Shown: positions 26,674 through 36,521, counted from the first letter of the stretch. The stretch is DNA of 64,000 bases from JBBITI01 sp963735055 (GCA_963735055.1 CAVTJN010000007.1:213906-277905); one strand, 5' to 3'. Numbers and translations: made by a program. The notes: generated from the sequence alone by a model not told the origin.

Positions 26674-27841
26674 ACAATCAGACGGCGGGCAGACGGCGCC
26701 GTCGACTATGACAGAGCAACACAGTCTGGAGATGGCCGCGGCGGCAGGCCCTTCGCCGCCGGCGGGCATGTCCGATGAGGAAGTGAGAAAGGTCAGAAGC
26801 CAGGCGTTGGCTCTGGTGAAACAACTCGGCGAGTCCAACGGCAGCAGAGAGTTGGAGATACTCGATGGTATGACGAACCTGGGCGTACAGTCGCAGCGCA
26901 ATGCCGCCAGTAACCTCGACCTACTCAAGGCCCGAGTGAGCACCTTCCTGAATGATGGCGGACCGAGCCGGGAGATCGCCAATTCCATGCGCGATCTGAG
27001 AATCGCTCTGGACCACATTGACCCCCACGCCGCGCCTAAATCGGCGTGGGACCGTGTCTTCAACCTCTTCCCCTACTTCGGACGGCACAATCCCGTACGC
27101 ATGCTGCAACGAGTGGCGCTGCGCTACGAGCCGGTGTCACGGCAGATCGCGACCATCGAGACCAGGCTGCGCGATGGCCGCGCCGTCCTGGTCCGTGACA
27201 ACGTGGAACTGCGCAAACTGTATGAGCAGGTGGAGGCGCAGCAGCCGGTGGTGCAACGGAATGCGTATCTCGGGGAAGTGCTCATGCAAGACCTCACCCG
27301 AATGGTGGAGCACACTCCGGACCCTATGAAACGCGAGCGGATCCGAGGAGCTCTCCACGACGTGGCTATGAGGGTCCAGGACCTGCGGACAATGGAAGAA
27401 GTGCACGTGCAGTACTTCGTCAGCATCCAAATGAGCCGCCAGAACAACAACCGGCTCGGCCAGGCAGTGGAACGCACCCTGACGCTGTCGACCAACGTAG
27501 TGACCGTGGGTCTCGCCATCCAGTCGGCCCTGGTGCGCCAGCGAAGCATCATGGAGGCGACCCGGCGCACGCGCGAGTTCCTGGGCACGGTGGTCACCGC
27601 CAACGCCGCGGCCATCAAGACCCATACCAGAGAAATCGGCGACTTGTACTCAAACCCGGTAATAGCCATCGATAAGATCGCCCACGCCCACAACGACCTG
27701 ATCGAGGCACTTGATACCGCCGACCGTCTGCGGCAGGAAGGTATCGAAGTCGCCCGCGAAAATATAGCCAAATTGACCGAGTTGTCGGCCGTCCTGATGC
27801 GCCGGGCCGGCGGCATGCTCGAAGAGAGCAAGAAGCAATGA
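26660..27841 (+). CDS. telA: TelA/toxic anion resistance family protein
   Basis: A 393-aa soluble helical protein matching the TelA family (tellurite/toxic anion resistance): EILDGMTNLGVQSQRNAASN, the central WDRVFNLFPYFGRHNPVRML block corresponding to the conserved region before the long helices, and LTLSTNVVTVGLAIQSALVR with TREFLGTVVTANAAAIKTHT. AGGAGG precedes the ATG at 26660. TelA proteins occur with Ter, XpaC or VWA proteins in stress-response loci; their biochemical activity is not settled. Here it sits between a coiled-coil gene and a binding-protein/VWA gene. Confidence 0.85.
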   Translation: MTLDEQSDGGQTAPSTMTEQHSLEMAAAAGPSPPAGMSDEEVRKVRSQALALVKQLGESNGSRELEILDGMTNLGVQSQRNAASNLDLLKARVSTFLNDGGPSREIANSMRDLRIALDHIDPHAAPKSAWDRVFNLFPYFGRHNPVRMLQRVALRYEPVSRQIATIETRLRDGRAVLVRDNVELRKLYEQVEAQQPVVQRNAYLGEVLMQDLTRMVEHTPDPMKRERIRGALHDVAMRVQDLRTMEEVHVQYFVSIQMSRQNNNRLGQAVERTLTLSTNVVTVGLAIQSALVRQRSIMEATRRTREFLGTVVTANAAAIKTHTREIGDLYSNPVIAIDKIAHAHNDLIEALDTADRLRQEGIEVARENIAKLTELSAVLMRRAGGMLEESKKQ

Positions 27842-27909
27842 CCGCGGGATATTCTGAGTCGAATTGGAGCCGGAGCGAAGGCATTACTGTGCTTCAGGGA
27901 GGTGCATAA

Positions 27910-29757
27910 GTGAAGAGGCTTACAATCATTGTCATTGCGGCGCTTGTCCTGATCAGCGGCGGCGCCGTCACCGTCCGGGCGGTGGGGCGCTCCGGTGCGC
28001 CGGTGGAGGTGGTACAGTGGACCAACGGCCACCTCATGCGACCCGGGCTAATGAAGGAAATGGCGGCTCAATTCAACGGGGGCAACTATCGGACCCAGTC
28101 GGGCAAACGAATCGAGGTCAAGGTCTTCAATCACGGCTCGGCGGAACAGGCTGACGACCTGCTGTCGCGCGTGACCCTGGGTATCCCGGTCGAACGGGAC
28201 ATCCCGAACCCGGTGGTGGTCACACCGTCGTCGGCCGACTGGCTGGTGCGGGTGAATGACGGGGCCGGCCGCACCGTCGTCGACACTGTCGGCTCGCGCA
28301 GCATCGCCAGCGCCCTCATCGGAATCGTGACCTACCGGGAAATGGCCGAGGTGCTGGGATGGCCTGAGAAGGAGATCGGCTACGCCGATATTATCGCCTT
28401 GCGCGACGACCCGCAAGGTTGGGCCGCCTACCCGGGGGCCCGGGCGGAGTGGGGTCAGCGGCCGCTGGTGGCCTTCACTGACCCGGTCACCTCGAGCACC
28501 GGCCGGAGTGTCCTCTTCAGCCTTTATGCCAACGCCGCTGGCAAAGACCCAGAGGAACTGACCTCCGGCGATGTGACCGACCCCAGGGTAGTCGACCAGG
28601 TCAGGCAATTCCAGGGATTGATCGACCATTACATGATCGGGACTATCCCCCTGAACACCAAGGTCTATCAGGGTCCACGCTACGGCCACTTCTTCATCAT
28701 GCCTGAGGACAACCTGATACACCTTTACGACGGGACCGAACAGGCCCTCATTGACGGCGTCACCGTGCAGGCGCCGCCCATCAGCCAGCCTATGGTGATG
28801 ATCTACCCGAAAGAAGGATCGATGATACGGAACAACATCGCCGGAATCGTGGAGGCTCCGTGGGTGACCGACGAGCAAGTTGAAGGAGCCGGCCGCTGGA
28901 TCGACTTTCTGCTTGACGGTGAGCAACAGAAAGCCTTCATGAGGGCCGGGTTCCGGCCGGGAACGGACCTCTCGCTGACGGACAGCAACAGTAAGATCAC
29001 CGGCAAGTACGGACTGGAGGCGGCGCCGAAAGCCCCAATACAGGTACCGGAGCGAATCGCCCCGGCCGTCGCCGCCGCCATTGAGAAGTCCTGGCAGGAC
29101 GTCAAGCGGCCCGGGATCGTGACCTTCGTGGTGGATACATCCGGATCGATGTCGGGCGCCAAGCTGGATCAGGCCAAACAGGGCATGACCCGGGCCCTCG
29201 ACGGTATGGCCCAGAATAACCGGGTGGGACTGGTTACCTTCTCAGAGTCGGTAGACACGCGGGTTCCAGTCGCTCCACTGACAACCAATAGGTTCACGAT
29301 AACCAGCACTATCGCCAAGGCAAGGGCCCAGGGGAGTACGGCGCTCTACGATGCCATCAAAACCGCGATCGAAATGACCGACCGCTCCCCGGGTGACCCT
29401 GAGGCGATCCGGGCGGTGGTGGTGCTGACCGACGGCCAGGCGAATCGAGGCCAGACCCAGCTGGACGGGATCATCGAAATGATGTCCACTAAGGAGATGG
29501 CAATTCGCCGCTTCCGGGGCTTCGATGGCGACACCGCGGAGGAAGATGGCGGCCGCGAAGTCGACAAGAAAGAAGTGATAGGCATCGGACCCGCCGTCGA
29601 GACACAACACCCGGTCCAGATCTTCTTCATCGGCATCGGCCAGGATGCCGATATGCAGATCGGAAGGATGCTTGCGCAGGCGACTGGCGCTGAGTTCCAG
29701 GGGGTGACCGACAAAGACCTGGCCAAAGTCCTTGGCGAGTTCAGTAAGTACTTCTAG
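27910..29757 (+). CDS. Secreted or membrane-anchored solute-binding/von Willebrand A fusion protein
   Basis: A 615-aa protein with an N-terminal signal or anchor segment (LTIIVIAALVLISGGAVTV). Residues about 40-370 read as a periplasmic-binding-protein-like domain (VEVVQWTNGHLMRPGLMKEM, FTDPVTSSTGRSVLFSLYAN). Residues about 400-615 are a VWA domain with an intact MIDAS: DTSGSMSG, Thr in GSTALYDAI and Asp in LTDGQANRG. Start is GTG behind GGAGG. The VWA would face outside and bind a partner through a metal. It is 68 bp after telA, ending the operon. Confidence 0.83.
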   Translation: MKRLTIIVIAALVLISGGAVTVRAVGRSGAPVEVVQWTNGHLMRPGLMKEMAAQFNGGNYRTQSGKRIEVKVFNHGSAEQADDLLSRVTLGIPVERDIPNPVVVTPSSADWLVRVNDGAGRTVVDTVGSRSIASALIGIVTYREMAEVLGWPEKEIGYADIIALRDDPQGWAAYPGARAEWGQRPLVAFTDPVTSSTGRSVLFSLYANAAGKDPEELTSGDVTDPRVVDQVRQFQGLIDHYMIGTIPLNTKVYQGPRYGHFFIMPEDNLIHLYDGTEQALIDGVTVQAPPISQPMVMIYPKEGSMIRNNIAGIVEAPWVTDEQVEGAGRWIDFLLDGEQQKAFMRAGFRPGTDLSLTDSNSKITGKYGLEAAPKAPIQVPERIAPAVAAAIEKSWQDVKRPGIVTFVVDTSGSMSGAKLDQAKQGMTRALDGMAQNNRVGLVTFSESVDTRVPVAPLTTNRFTITSTIAKARAQGSTALYDAIKTAIEMTDRSPGDPEAIRAVVVLTDGQANRGQTQLDGIIEMMSTKEMAIRRFRGFDGDTAEEDGGREVDKKEVIGIGPAVETQHPVQIFFIGIGQDADMQIGRMLAQATGAEFQGVTDKDLAKVLGEFSKYF

Positions 29758-29804
29758 AGTTGGGGTAGTCACCCAACTCACCACGTCGCCTGATTGTGGG
29801 CGAC

Positions 29805-29846
29805 ACTAGAAGCCGGCCGGAGCATCTGCTCCGGCCGGCTTCTAGT
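29805..29846. terminator. Strong 20-bp inverted repeat after the SBP-VWA gene
   Basis: A perfect 20-bp stem (ACTAGAAGCCGGCCGGAGCA with its complement) around a TC loop. It follows the SBP-VWA stop by 48 bp and lies ahead of apt. No T tract follows, so it may act as an RNA-stabilising or Rho-assisted end rather than a classic terminator. Confidence 0.65.
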
Positions 29847-29925
29847 ACGGCGGATTCCCGCTCTTGCCCCGTCTCCGGGGCAGGCGTATAATCGCCCTAT
29901 CGGTGAGGACGGGGAGGAACAAGAG

Positions 29926-30495
29926 ATGACAGGTGGAAAGGCCGGCGGCCGCCAAGGCAGAAGACTAGCGCTCGCGGACACTGATTTAGTCCGCAGCTAC
30001 ATACGCGAGATAAGTGATTTTCCCCGGGAAGGAGTTGTCTTCAGGGACATCACGCCTCTACTTCAGAACGGGAAGGTCTTCAACGCGGCCATTACGGCCA
30101 TTGCCCGGGATTTCCAGGACTCCAGCATCAGCCAGATTGCCTGCATCGAATCGCGCGGATTCATCATCGGCAGCGCTTTGGCCAGCAAGCTGGGCTCCGG
30201 CATTATCCCCATCAGAAAGAAAGGGAAGCTCCCATACAAGGTGTGTTCGGAGACCTACGATCTGGAATACGGGTCGGATACTCTCGAAATGCATGCCGAC
30301 GCTATCCGGCCGGGCGAGCGTGTGCTGATTGCGGATGATGTGTTAGCAACCGGCGGGACGGCCAAGGCCGTAGTGAACCTTATCACCACCATGCAGGGCA
30401 ACATCGTCGGCGCTGCATTTCTGCTGGAAATAATGGCCCTTAACGGACGAAGCAGACTCGAAGGATTCCCCGTCTTTTCCTTGCTCCAATACTAG
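29926..30495 (+). CDS. apt: Adenine phosphoribosyltransferase
   Basis: A 189-aa type I PRTase that salvages adenine to AMP using PRPP. Motifs: YIREISDFPREGVVFRDITP at the start, CIESRGFIIGSALASKL, the flexible loop RKKGKLPYKVCSETYDLEYG, and the PRPP loop VLIADDVLATGGTAKA. The ATG at 29926 with GGGGAGGAAC ahead is preferred over the longer frame from 29794, which starts in the hairpin region. The extra 15 residues before the core (GGKAGGRQGRRLALADTD) are slightly longer than usual. Confidence 0.93.
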   Translation: MTGGKAGGRQGRRLALADTDLVRSYIREISDFPREGVVFRDITPLLQNGKVFNAAITAIARDFQDSSISQIACIESRGFIIGSALASKLGSGIIPIRKKGKLPYKVCSETYDLEYGSDTLEMHADAIRPGERVLIADDVLATGGTAKAVVNLITTMQGNIVGAAFLLEIMALNGRSRLEGFPVFSLLQY

Positions 30496-30572
30496 CGTCA
30501 CGGGCCGGCGGCCGCATGGTGCAGGCGCCGGGTCAACTGCCATGGAAGCAGGTTTCGGAGTTCGCGAACGGC

Positions 30573-30791
30573 ATGGACATACTCGAACAGGTCAAGGCAA
30601 TGCTCAGCACCAAAACGACTGAGCCCGATGACACCTCACGGGAATTGCTGCAAGCCCTGCTGCGGCAACACGACGCCTACCTGGCAGCCCGCGACTGGGA
30701 GGGAGCCTATCTGGCCTTGAAGGAGATAGTGAGGGTGGCCGTGGCGAAGCGACGCCGGGGAGGCGTCGCGCCGGATATGGCCGGGGAATAA
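30573..30791 (+). CDS. Small hypothetical helical protein
   Basis: About 72 aa from MDILEQVKAML; an in-frame ATG at 30516 would give 91 aa. Content is helical with a conserved-looking core (ELLQALLRQHDAYLAARDWE, then AYLALKEIVRVAVAKRRRGG). It follows apt by less than 80 bp and is itself followed by two hairpins, so it may be the last gene of an apt transcript. No family recognised. Confidence 0.45.
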   Translation: MDILEQVKAMLSTKTTEPDDTSRELLQALLRQHDAYLAARDWEGAYLALKEIVRVAVAKRRRGGVAPDMAGE

Positions 30792-30835
30792 AACGGTGTA
30801 CATCTCGCGGTCTTCGGGACAGAAGACCACCGTTT
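30791..30835. repeat. Inverted repeat/hairpin 1 after the small gene
   Basis: Outer arms AAACGGTG/CACCGTTT and inner arms GGTCTTC/GAAGACC form a stacked hairpin overlapping the stop of the upstream gene. Confidence 0.5.
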
Positions 30836-30846
30836 GCGTCGTTTTG

Positions 30847-30896
30847 CCATGTTAGCGACGGCGTTTGCCTGAAGGGTGGCGCCGTCGCTAACATGG
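30847..30896. terminator. 17-bp perfect inverted repeat between convergent genes
   Basis: CCATGTTAGCGACGGCG and its exact complement flank a 16-nt loop. It lies between the small plus-strand gene and the convergent selenoprotein gene ending at 30932 and may end transcription from both sides. No long T tract is seen. Confidence 0.6.
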
Positions 30897-30931
30897 TCTC
30901 ACGATCACATCGCTAATCTTCGCAAGCAGCG

Positions 30932-32683
30932 CTAACGCCAGGCGTCAATGCTGTAGGCTGTGCCTCGACCACCGCCGAAACGGTCGCAGATGGTTTCCTG
31001 GCCTGCCGCGACGACGATCAGGTACTCCTTGGGATCGTTCCCTCCGGCCGGGACGACGTAGTCATCGGGCAGCTCCCGCCAACGCTTCCCCGAGGTCTTC
31101 TCGATCGCCATCCAACCATTCGTGTGCTCGTCCGGCCGGCCCCGCATCCGGTATGTCCCCAGCGGTTCAAAACTCCGCTTCCATATCCATTCGTAGATGG
31201 CCTCTTTTGTCTTGAAGCCGAAGTCATAAAGGTCCTGCGCGATCTGCGGCACCATCACCAGGGTGAAGGCACCCTCCCGGCATGCCCAGATATCCTTGGT
31301 TAGGAACTCCAGGTAGTTGTGCGGTCCCGGCTTGCCCTTGACGTCAAGGAACCGGGCGATCGCGCCATGGCCGGTCCGCTGCAGGGAACGGTACACTCCC
31401 GGCATGTGCTCCTGACCGATATTCCACGCGCTCGGACGGAAGGTCATGATGACACTCTCGTCCTTCCGGTAGCCGAGCTCCTCGTTCAGACCCTTCCACC
31501 CCGCCGGCAGCCCCTCGGCATACTCGGCAAAAGTGAACCCGCCGTTAGTTACCGGATTACCATAGGTGGTAGTGCACGAAATAGCCGTCACCGTATCCTT
31601 GAAACCACCCAGGTTCCGCCACATGAGGCTGCCGACGCGGCCGATGGCCTTGTTGGCCGGGTTGCCGGGGCCGAACCTGGTGTAGCTGACATTCATCCCG
31701 ATCTCTTTGTAGATGGGACCGCTGACGATGAAGGCCCCCCCTCCGCCGCGGCCATCGGCGGTGCCGCCGCCCGATTCGGCGATGGCCAGCACCACCGGGA
31801 AGTACTCCGGTCTGCAGCCGGCCATGACGGCATTGACCGCCACCTGTTCCACCGTGGCCGTCCGGTACATCGGCATGAACTTGACTATTTCGCCTTTCTT
31901 CCGGACGGCTGTCCGGCCTCCCATCGTCTCCTCAACATCCCGCTGCATCGTGATCAACTCGTCGGGCCGGTGACTGGTGCCCTTCAGCATCCTGGCCACC
32001 CGCTCCTCGGTAGGGATGACTACCGGCAGACCATCGGTGTACACCGCAAAAGGTGTGTCCAGCAGTCCCGGCACGTTCTCCGTCTGATTGTAGAATTCCT
32101 CGGCATCCTCAAGAGTCCCCTCGAAAAGTATCCGCGACCACTTCGGCGCCCAGCGGCCGCTTTCTTTCTCTTCTTTGGAGAGCGGCCGGGTCAGTCCTTC
32201 CAGCAAGGGCTGCATCAGCTTGTCGGCTTCTTCCGGTCCCGGGGAGTTCCGCGACGCTTCCACCAGGCGCAACTGCGGGATCCCGAACAACACCGCGTCA
32301 TGCCTCACTTTACCGGTCTCTTCAGTGTAACCAAGGAGTACGGTGGGAATCCCGCTCTGCTCCAGTTCGGCCAGATAAGGCAACTGCCTATTTACTGCGC
32401 CATGTCACCAGCAGACGCCCAGAATTACCCCGTCTGTGGTCTTCCGCTCCTCATCCGATAGCTCGATGGGCGTTGGCGTATATCCCTTTTTCACCGTCCA
32501 GTTGACTGTAGGATAGTCAGCCTTCAACCGTCTCTCCAGAAACGCCCAGATATCCTGCTCACCGCAGACGCTGAGGTGGATAGTCTTACCGTCGAGCTTA
32601 TCCAGACGCGGCGCCAGCGGGAATGTGTCCACCGGTCCCTGAGTGCCGACCGGATTGAGGCACCTGTAAACGTTCGTCGCCAT
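30932..32683 (-). CDS. UGSC-family selenoprotein with long C-terminal domain (UGA at codon 93)
   Basis: Two adjacent frames join through one in-frame UGA (32407-32405) into a 583-aa protein. The N-terminal 92 residues (CLNPVGTQGPVDTFPLAPRL, DGVILGVCW) and the stretch just after the UGA (PYLAELEQSGIPTVLLG) align with the UGSC seleno(protein) family, with the UGA exactly at the Sec position; the usual UGSC is here U-H-G-A. After that comes a roughly 420-aa domain (GNPANKAIGRVGSL; GVYRSLQRTGHGAIARFLDV) shared with the paralogue at 55088-56875. ATG at 32683 has GGAGG. The only start downstream of the UGA is a TTG without a ribosome site, arguing for read-through. The function of the family is not known to me. 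Confidence 0.85.
32375..32391 (-). promoter_or_regulatory. Candidate bacterial SECIS hairpin of the first UGSC gene
   Basis: In the mRNA, 19 nt after the UGA, an AGUU loop is closed by AGGC/GCCU, with A-U/U-A pairs extending past a bulged U. Loop position and the G in its second base fit the bacterial SECIS pattern. The paralogue has the same loop at the same distance. Confidence 0.6.
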
Positions 32684-32889
32684 TGGCCTTCGTCCTCCAG
32701 TTTTATTGATGTGCAAGTGTAATTCTGCAAACGGGCTTTGTCAAAGAACCGGTGTCCTGCCTGGCTCGCTCCGCTATTCCACCGGCGCGGCATTTACCCG
32801 GATCGAAGAGAGTGCTACCATTATGCCGGAATACCCGTGACCCCACCATGCCCCCCAAGGCAAAAGCAATAACGCAATGGAGGTTGGTC

Positions 32890-33597
32890 ATGAGCAACGC
32901 ACCTGTTCACCTGTTAGTCATCTCTCCCCATCCCGCCGATCCTGAGTTTGGCATCGGCGGCACGGTGGCCACCTGGACACGGCAGGGAAAGAACGTCGTG
33001 CAGGTGATTTGCACGAATGGCGACAAGGGGAGCAGCGACCCCGATCTGATGCCCGAGGTCCTCGCCAGGACCCGCGAACAGGAACAGACGACCGCAGCCC
33101 GGCTGCTGGGGGTCAAGGAGGTCATCTTTCTCGGCCATCCGGATCAGGGCCTCGAGGATGAGCCCCTGTTCCGGAAAGAGGTCCTGCGTCTGATTCTGAC
33201 TTACCGTCCGGTGGTCGTGGCGACCTGCGATCCCTACAATCCGCCTTACATCTCGAACCGCGACCATCGCGTTTGCGGCCGGGTCGTTCTGGACGCAGTC
33301 TGGCCGTCGGCGCAGGCCCCGAACACCTACCGTGATCTATTGGCCGAGGGGCTCGGGCTTCACCGGGTTAAAGAACTGTTACTTTGGGGAGCGGCGTCAC
33401 CGAACATCCGGTATGACATCACCGAAACCTTTGACCTCAAGATGAGGGCGTGCCGGATCCACCAGAGTCAGATCGGGCCTCAGGGTAATCCTGAATTTGA
33501 CGCCAGATTGGTGGAGACGGCCGGGACGGTGGGTAAAGCGGAAGGCTACCGGTACGCCGAAGCCTTCCACCGCATGGAGGTCCTCCAGCGACTCTAG
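32890..33597 (+). CDS. PIG-L/LmbE family deacetylase
   Basis: A 235-aa zinc-dependent deacetylase-like protein: LLVISPHPADPEFGIGGTVA (family HPxD motif, here HPAD), CTNGDKGSSDPDL, TREQEQTTAARLLGV, FLGHPDQGL and RDHRVCGRVVLDAV with the zinc histidines. Members remove acyl groups from N-acetylglucosamine-type sugars, mycothiol or bacillithiol precursors. The ATG at 32890 follows GGAGGT; the longer frame from 32752 is not supported. It diverges from the selenoprotein gene and precedes the AOR gene. Confidence 0.87.
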   Translation: MSNAPVHLLVISPHPADPEFGIGGTVATWTRQGKNVVQVICTNGDKGSSDPDLMPEVLARTREQEQTTAARLLGVKEVIFLGHPDQGLEDEPLFRKEVLRLILTYRPVVVATCDPYNPPYISNRDHRVCGRVVLDAVWPSAQAPNTYRDLLAEGLGLHRVKELLLWGAASPNIRYDITETFDLKMRACRIHQSQIGPQGNPEFDARLVETAGTVGKAEGYRYAEAFHRMEVLQRL

Positions 33598-33794
33598 TAA
33601 GCCGGCCGGGTCCGCCCCGGCAATGTCAGGTTTGCGTGAATTTGGCTCGCGACGACGTTCCGGTGGCAGTCGAATTGAAGGCGCTGTGGTAGAATTACCC
33701 CGAACTGGAGAACAACGGACCGAGACCGGCGGCGCGTCACAGGGTCTCTTCTGGAAACACTAACCGAAGGGTAGACCGAACAAGGAGGAACAAC

Positions 33795-35649
33795 GTGGCA
33801 GGGGGATTCACAGGTAGGATGCTCTGGGTGAACCTCAGCGAGCGTACCCTGCGTGACGAACCGCTTGATGACCGACTCGGCCGCGATTTTCTGGGTGGGT
33901 ACGGTCTGGGGGCGTCGATCCTGTTCAACCGCCAGAAACCAGGGGTTGATCCACTCGGGCCTGACGGACTTCTCGGGATCGTCACCGGGGTGCTCACCGG
34001 AACCCCGGCAATCACCGGCAACCGCTACGTTGCCGTAGGTAAATCGCCACTGACCGGCGGCTGGGGGGATGCCAACTCGGGCGGCTATTTCGGGCCGCAT
34101 CTGAAATTCGCCGGGTACGATGCAGTATTCCTGGCCGGGGTTTCACCCGGACCGGTGTATGTCTTCATCGACAATGGTAAAGCCGAGATCCGCGATGCCG
34201 CTCATCTCTGGGGCAAAGACACTTTTGAGACCGAGGATATTCTAAAGGCAGAATTGGGGAGCGACGTCGAGTCGGTGTGCATTGGTCCCGCCGGGGAGAA
34301 GCTCTCGCTCATCGCCGCGATCATGAACAACAAGGGCCGGGCCGCCGGGCGGTCCGGACTGGGGGCGGTGATGGGGGCCAAGAAGGTCAAGGCTATCGCG
34401 GTCAAAGGGAGCGCAACAGTCCCCCTCGCCGACGAACCCGGAGCCAACGAACTGAGAAGGAAGGCGCTTGGCGAACTGACCGGCCACGTTACCATTCTCA
34501 GGGAATTCGGAACCCCGGCCATCATGGAAAGGTGTCTCAAGATAGGTGATGCCCCGGTGCGGAACTGGGGGGGGATAGCCACTGATTTCCCGCAGGTCGA
34601 CCTTATTGCCGCCAAGGCCGTGAAGGCGGAGCAGTCCCGGCCATGGGGCTGCTGGCGGTGTCCGATCGCGTGCGGCGGCCACATGAAAGCAGGCAGCGGC
34701 GACTACTCCTACGAAGCCGGTGCCCACAAGCCGGAGTACGAGACGCTGGCCATGTTCGGCAGCAACTGTCTCAACGACAATCTGCCCTCCATAGTCAAGG
34801 CCAACGATCTCTGCAACCGCGCCGGCCTGGACACGATCTCGGCCGGAGCAGCCATCGCTTTCGCCATCGAATGCTATGAGAACGGCCTCATTACCCGCGC
34901 CGATACCGACGGCATCGAGATGACCTGGGGAAACCACCGGTCGATCATTGCCATGACGGGTAAGCTTTGCCGCCGAGAAGGTCTCGGCGACGTCCTGGCC
35001 GATGGAGTCAAAATTGCGGCCGGGAGGATCGGCAAAGGGGCCGAACAGTATGCCATGCATATCGGCGGGCAGGAGGTGCCGGCTCACGACCCCAAAGTGG
35101 GGCGTCAATTCGCCACCACCTACCGGATGGATGCCACGCCCGGCCCGGCACACGCAGGGCGGGGAAGGGGGGATGGGACCGGGGCCGGTGCAACCGGCTT
35201 TCGACCGGAATTCGTGGGGCGGACGGGGCGAGGCCCGGCGTATCGGCAGTTCGTGGCATCACGCCATAAGTGCCATGGGCATGTGCACGTTTGGCCTGGG
35301 CGCCCTGCCTAACGTCGACTCGTTGATTGGCATGCTCCGCGCCGTCACCGGCTGGGCAGTCACCGAGGAGGAACTCCTTCGGACCGGGGAACGAATTGCC
35401 AACGTGCGCCAGGCCTTCAACTTCAGGGAGGGCCTGAATCCACTCCGGTACAGCATGCCCGGGCGGATAGTCGGGGTGCCGCCGAAAGCAGCCGGACCGT
35501 CTATGGGAGTAACCGTCGATGAGGACACGCTGGACAGGGAGTATCTGAGGGCGATGGACTGGGATATCAGAACGGCGAAGCCCAGCCGAAGAAAGCTCCT
35601 GGCGCTGGGATTGGATGATGTCGCCAGACAATTGTGGCCGGCGACCTGA
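33795..35649 (+). CDS. aor: Aldehyde:ferredoxin oxidoreductase family tungstoenzyme, with a one-base frameshift
   Basis: Two frames make a 617-aa AOR. The N-terminal domain opens GRMLWVNLSERTLRDEPLDD; NRYVAVGKSPLTGGWGDANS marks the tungstopterin domain; CWRCPIACGGH plus a late Cys (AMGMCTFG) bind the [4Fe-4S] cluster. One extra C at 35144-35146 breaks the gene in the conserved TPG-RHTQGG motif; deletion restores it. AOR enzymes interconvert aldehydes and acids with ferredoxin. GTG start behind AAGGAGG. In an operon with SDR, enolase-superfamily and cupin genes, so it probably acts on a hydroxy-acid or sugar-acid-derived aldehyde; this is inference. Confidence 0.88.
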
Positions 35650-35676
35650 AAAGGGGGCTCGGAAAGGAGGCCAACG

Positions 35677-36474
35677 GTGGACCTGGGACTCAAGAATCGG
35701 GTGGCGCTGGTAACCGGGGCGGGTAGCCAAATCGGATTCGGCAGAGAGATTGCACTCCTGCTGGCAAGAGAGGGATGTGACTCGGTCGCCGTCACTGATG
35801 TGAATCTGGAAGAGGTGGCGAAGACGGCTGCGGCCGTCACGGCGCTGGGTTGCCGGTCGATCGCGGTCAAGGCGGACATTACCAGAGAGACCGAAGTAGG
35901 CGATATGGTCAACAAGGTCGCCGGCGAGTTCGGCCGGATAGATATTCTGTGCAACGTCGCTGGAGCTATTTTACATAAGGACAACGTACCCCTGGACGAA
36001 CAGCGAACGGAAATTTGGGACCGGCAGATCAGCCTTAATCTTTTCGGGACCATGCTTGTTACGCGGGCCGTGCTTCCCCTGATGAGAGACCGGAAGTACG
36101 GCGCGATCGTCAATATCGGGTCAGGCAGCACCCACCAGTATTCTATGGGCGTCGGCGTGTATGCCATGTCCAAAGCGGCCATCGACTTGTTTACCAAACA
36201 GCTCGCCATGACTGAAGCCAAAAACGGAATCCGGGTTAACTGCGTGGCCCCGGGACCGGCGCCCACTAATTTCGGCGCCGTCTTCCGGGAAGGGATGCCG
36301 CCCCTTTCCGAGGCTCAAATGCAGGCCCGGCGGGAAGCGATGGCCCGAACGATGCCCCTCGGCCGGATCGGCACCGCGGCCGACATCGCCTATGCCACCG
36401 CCTTCCTGGCCTCCGATCTCGCCGGCTACGTCACCGGGCAGGTATTTCACGTGTCGGGCGGATCGGTAATGTAG
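35677..36474 (+). CDS. Short-chain dehydrogenase/reductase
   Basis: A 265-aa classical SDR: NAD(P) loop VTGAGSQIGFGREIA, NVAGAILH (the NAG motif is NVAG), catalytic Ser in NIGSGSTHQ and Y-x3-K in YAMSKAAID, then CVAPGPAPTNF. C-terminal GYVTGQVFHVSGGSVM is typical. GTG start with AAAGGAGG. 27 bp after the AOR gene; probably oxidises an alcohol intermediate of the same pathway. Confidence 0.92.
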   Translation: MDLGLKNRVALVTGAGSQIGFGREIALLLAREGCDSVAVTDVNLEEVAKTAAAVTALGCRSIAVKADITRETEVGDMVNKVAGEFGRIDILCNVAGAILHKDNVPLDEQRTEIWDRQISLNLFGTMLVTRAVLPLMRDRKYGAIVNIGSGSTHQYSMGVGVYAMSKAAIDLFTKQLAMTEAKNGIRVNCVAPGPAPTNFGAVFREGMPPLSEAQMQARREAMARTMPLGRIGTAADIAYATAFLASDLAGYVTGQVFHVSGGSVM

Positions 36475-36521
36475 TGCTTGTGGGACTGTCATAAATTGGA
36501 GAAAAAGGAGCGAGGACCAAC

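Noticed and set aside
30932..32383. Separate 483-aa gene starting at the TTG after the UGA.
   Set aside because: No ribosome site, start in the middle of a conserved segment, and the paralogue shows the same arrangement; one selenoprotein fits better.
32405..32407. UGA read as tryptophan in this genome.
   Set aside because: UGA ends many normal genes in the window, including yehX, oppC and telA-operon genes, so it is not a general sense codon.
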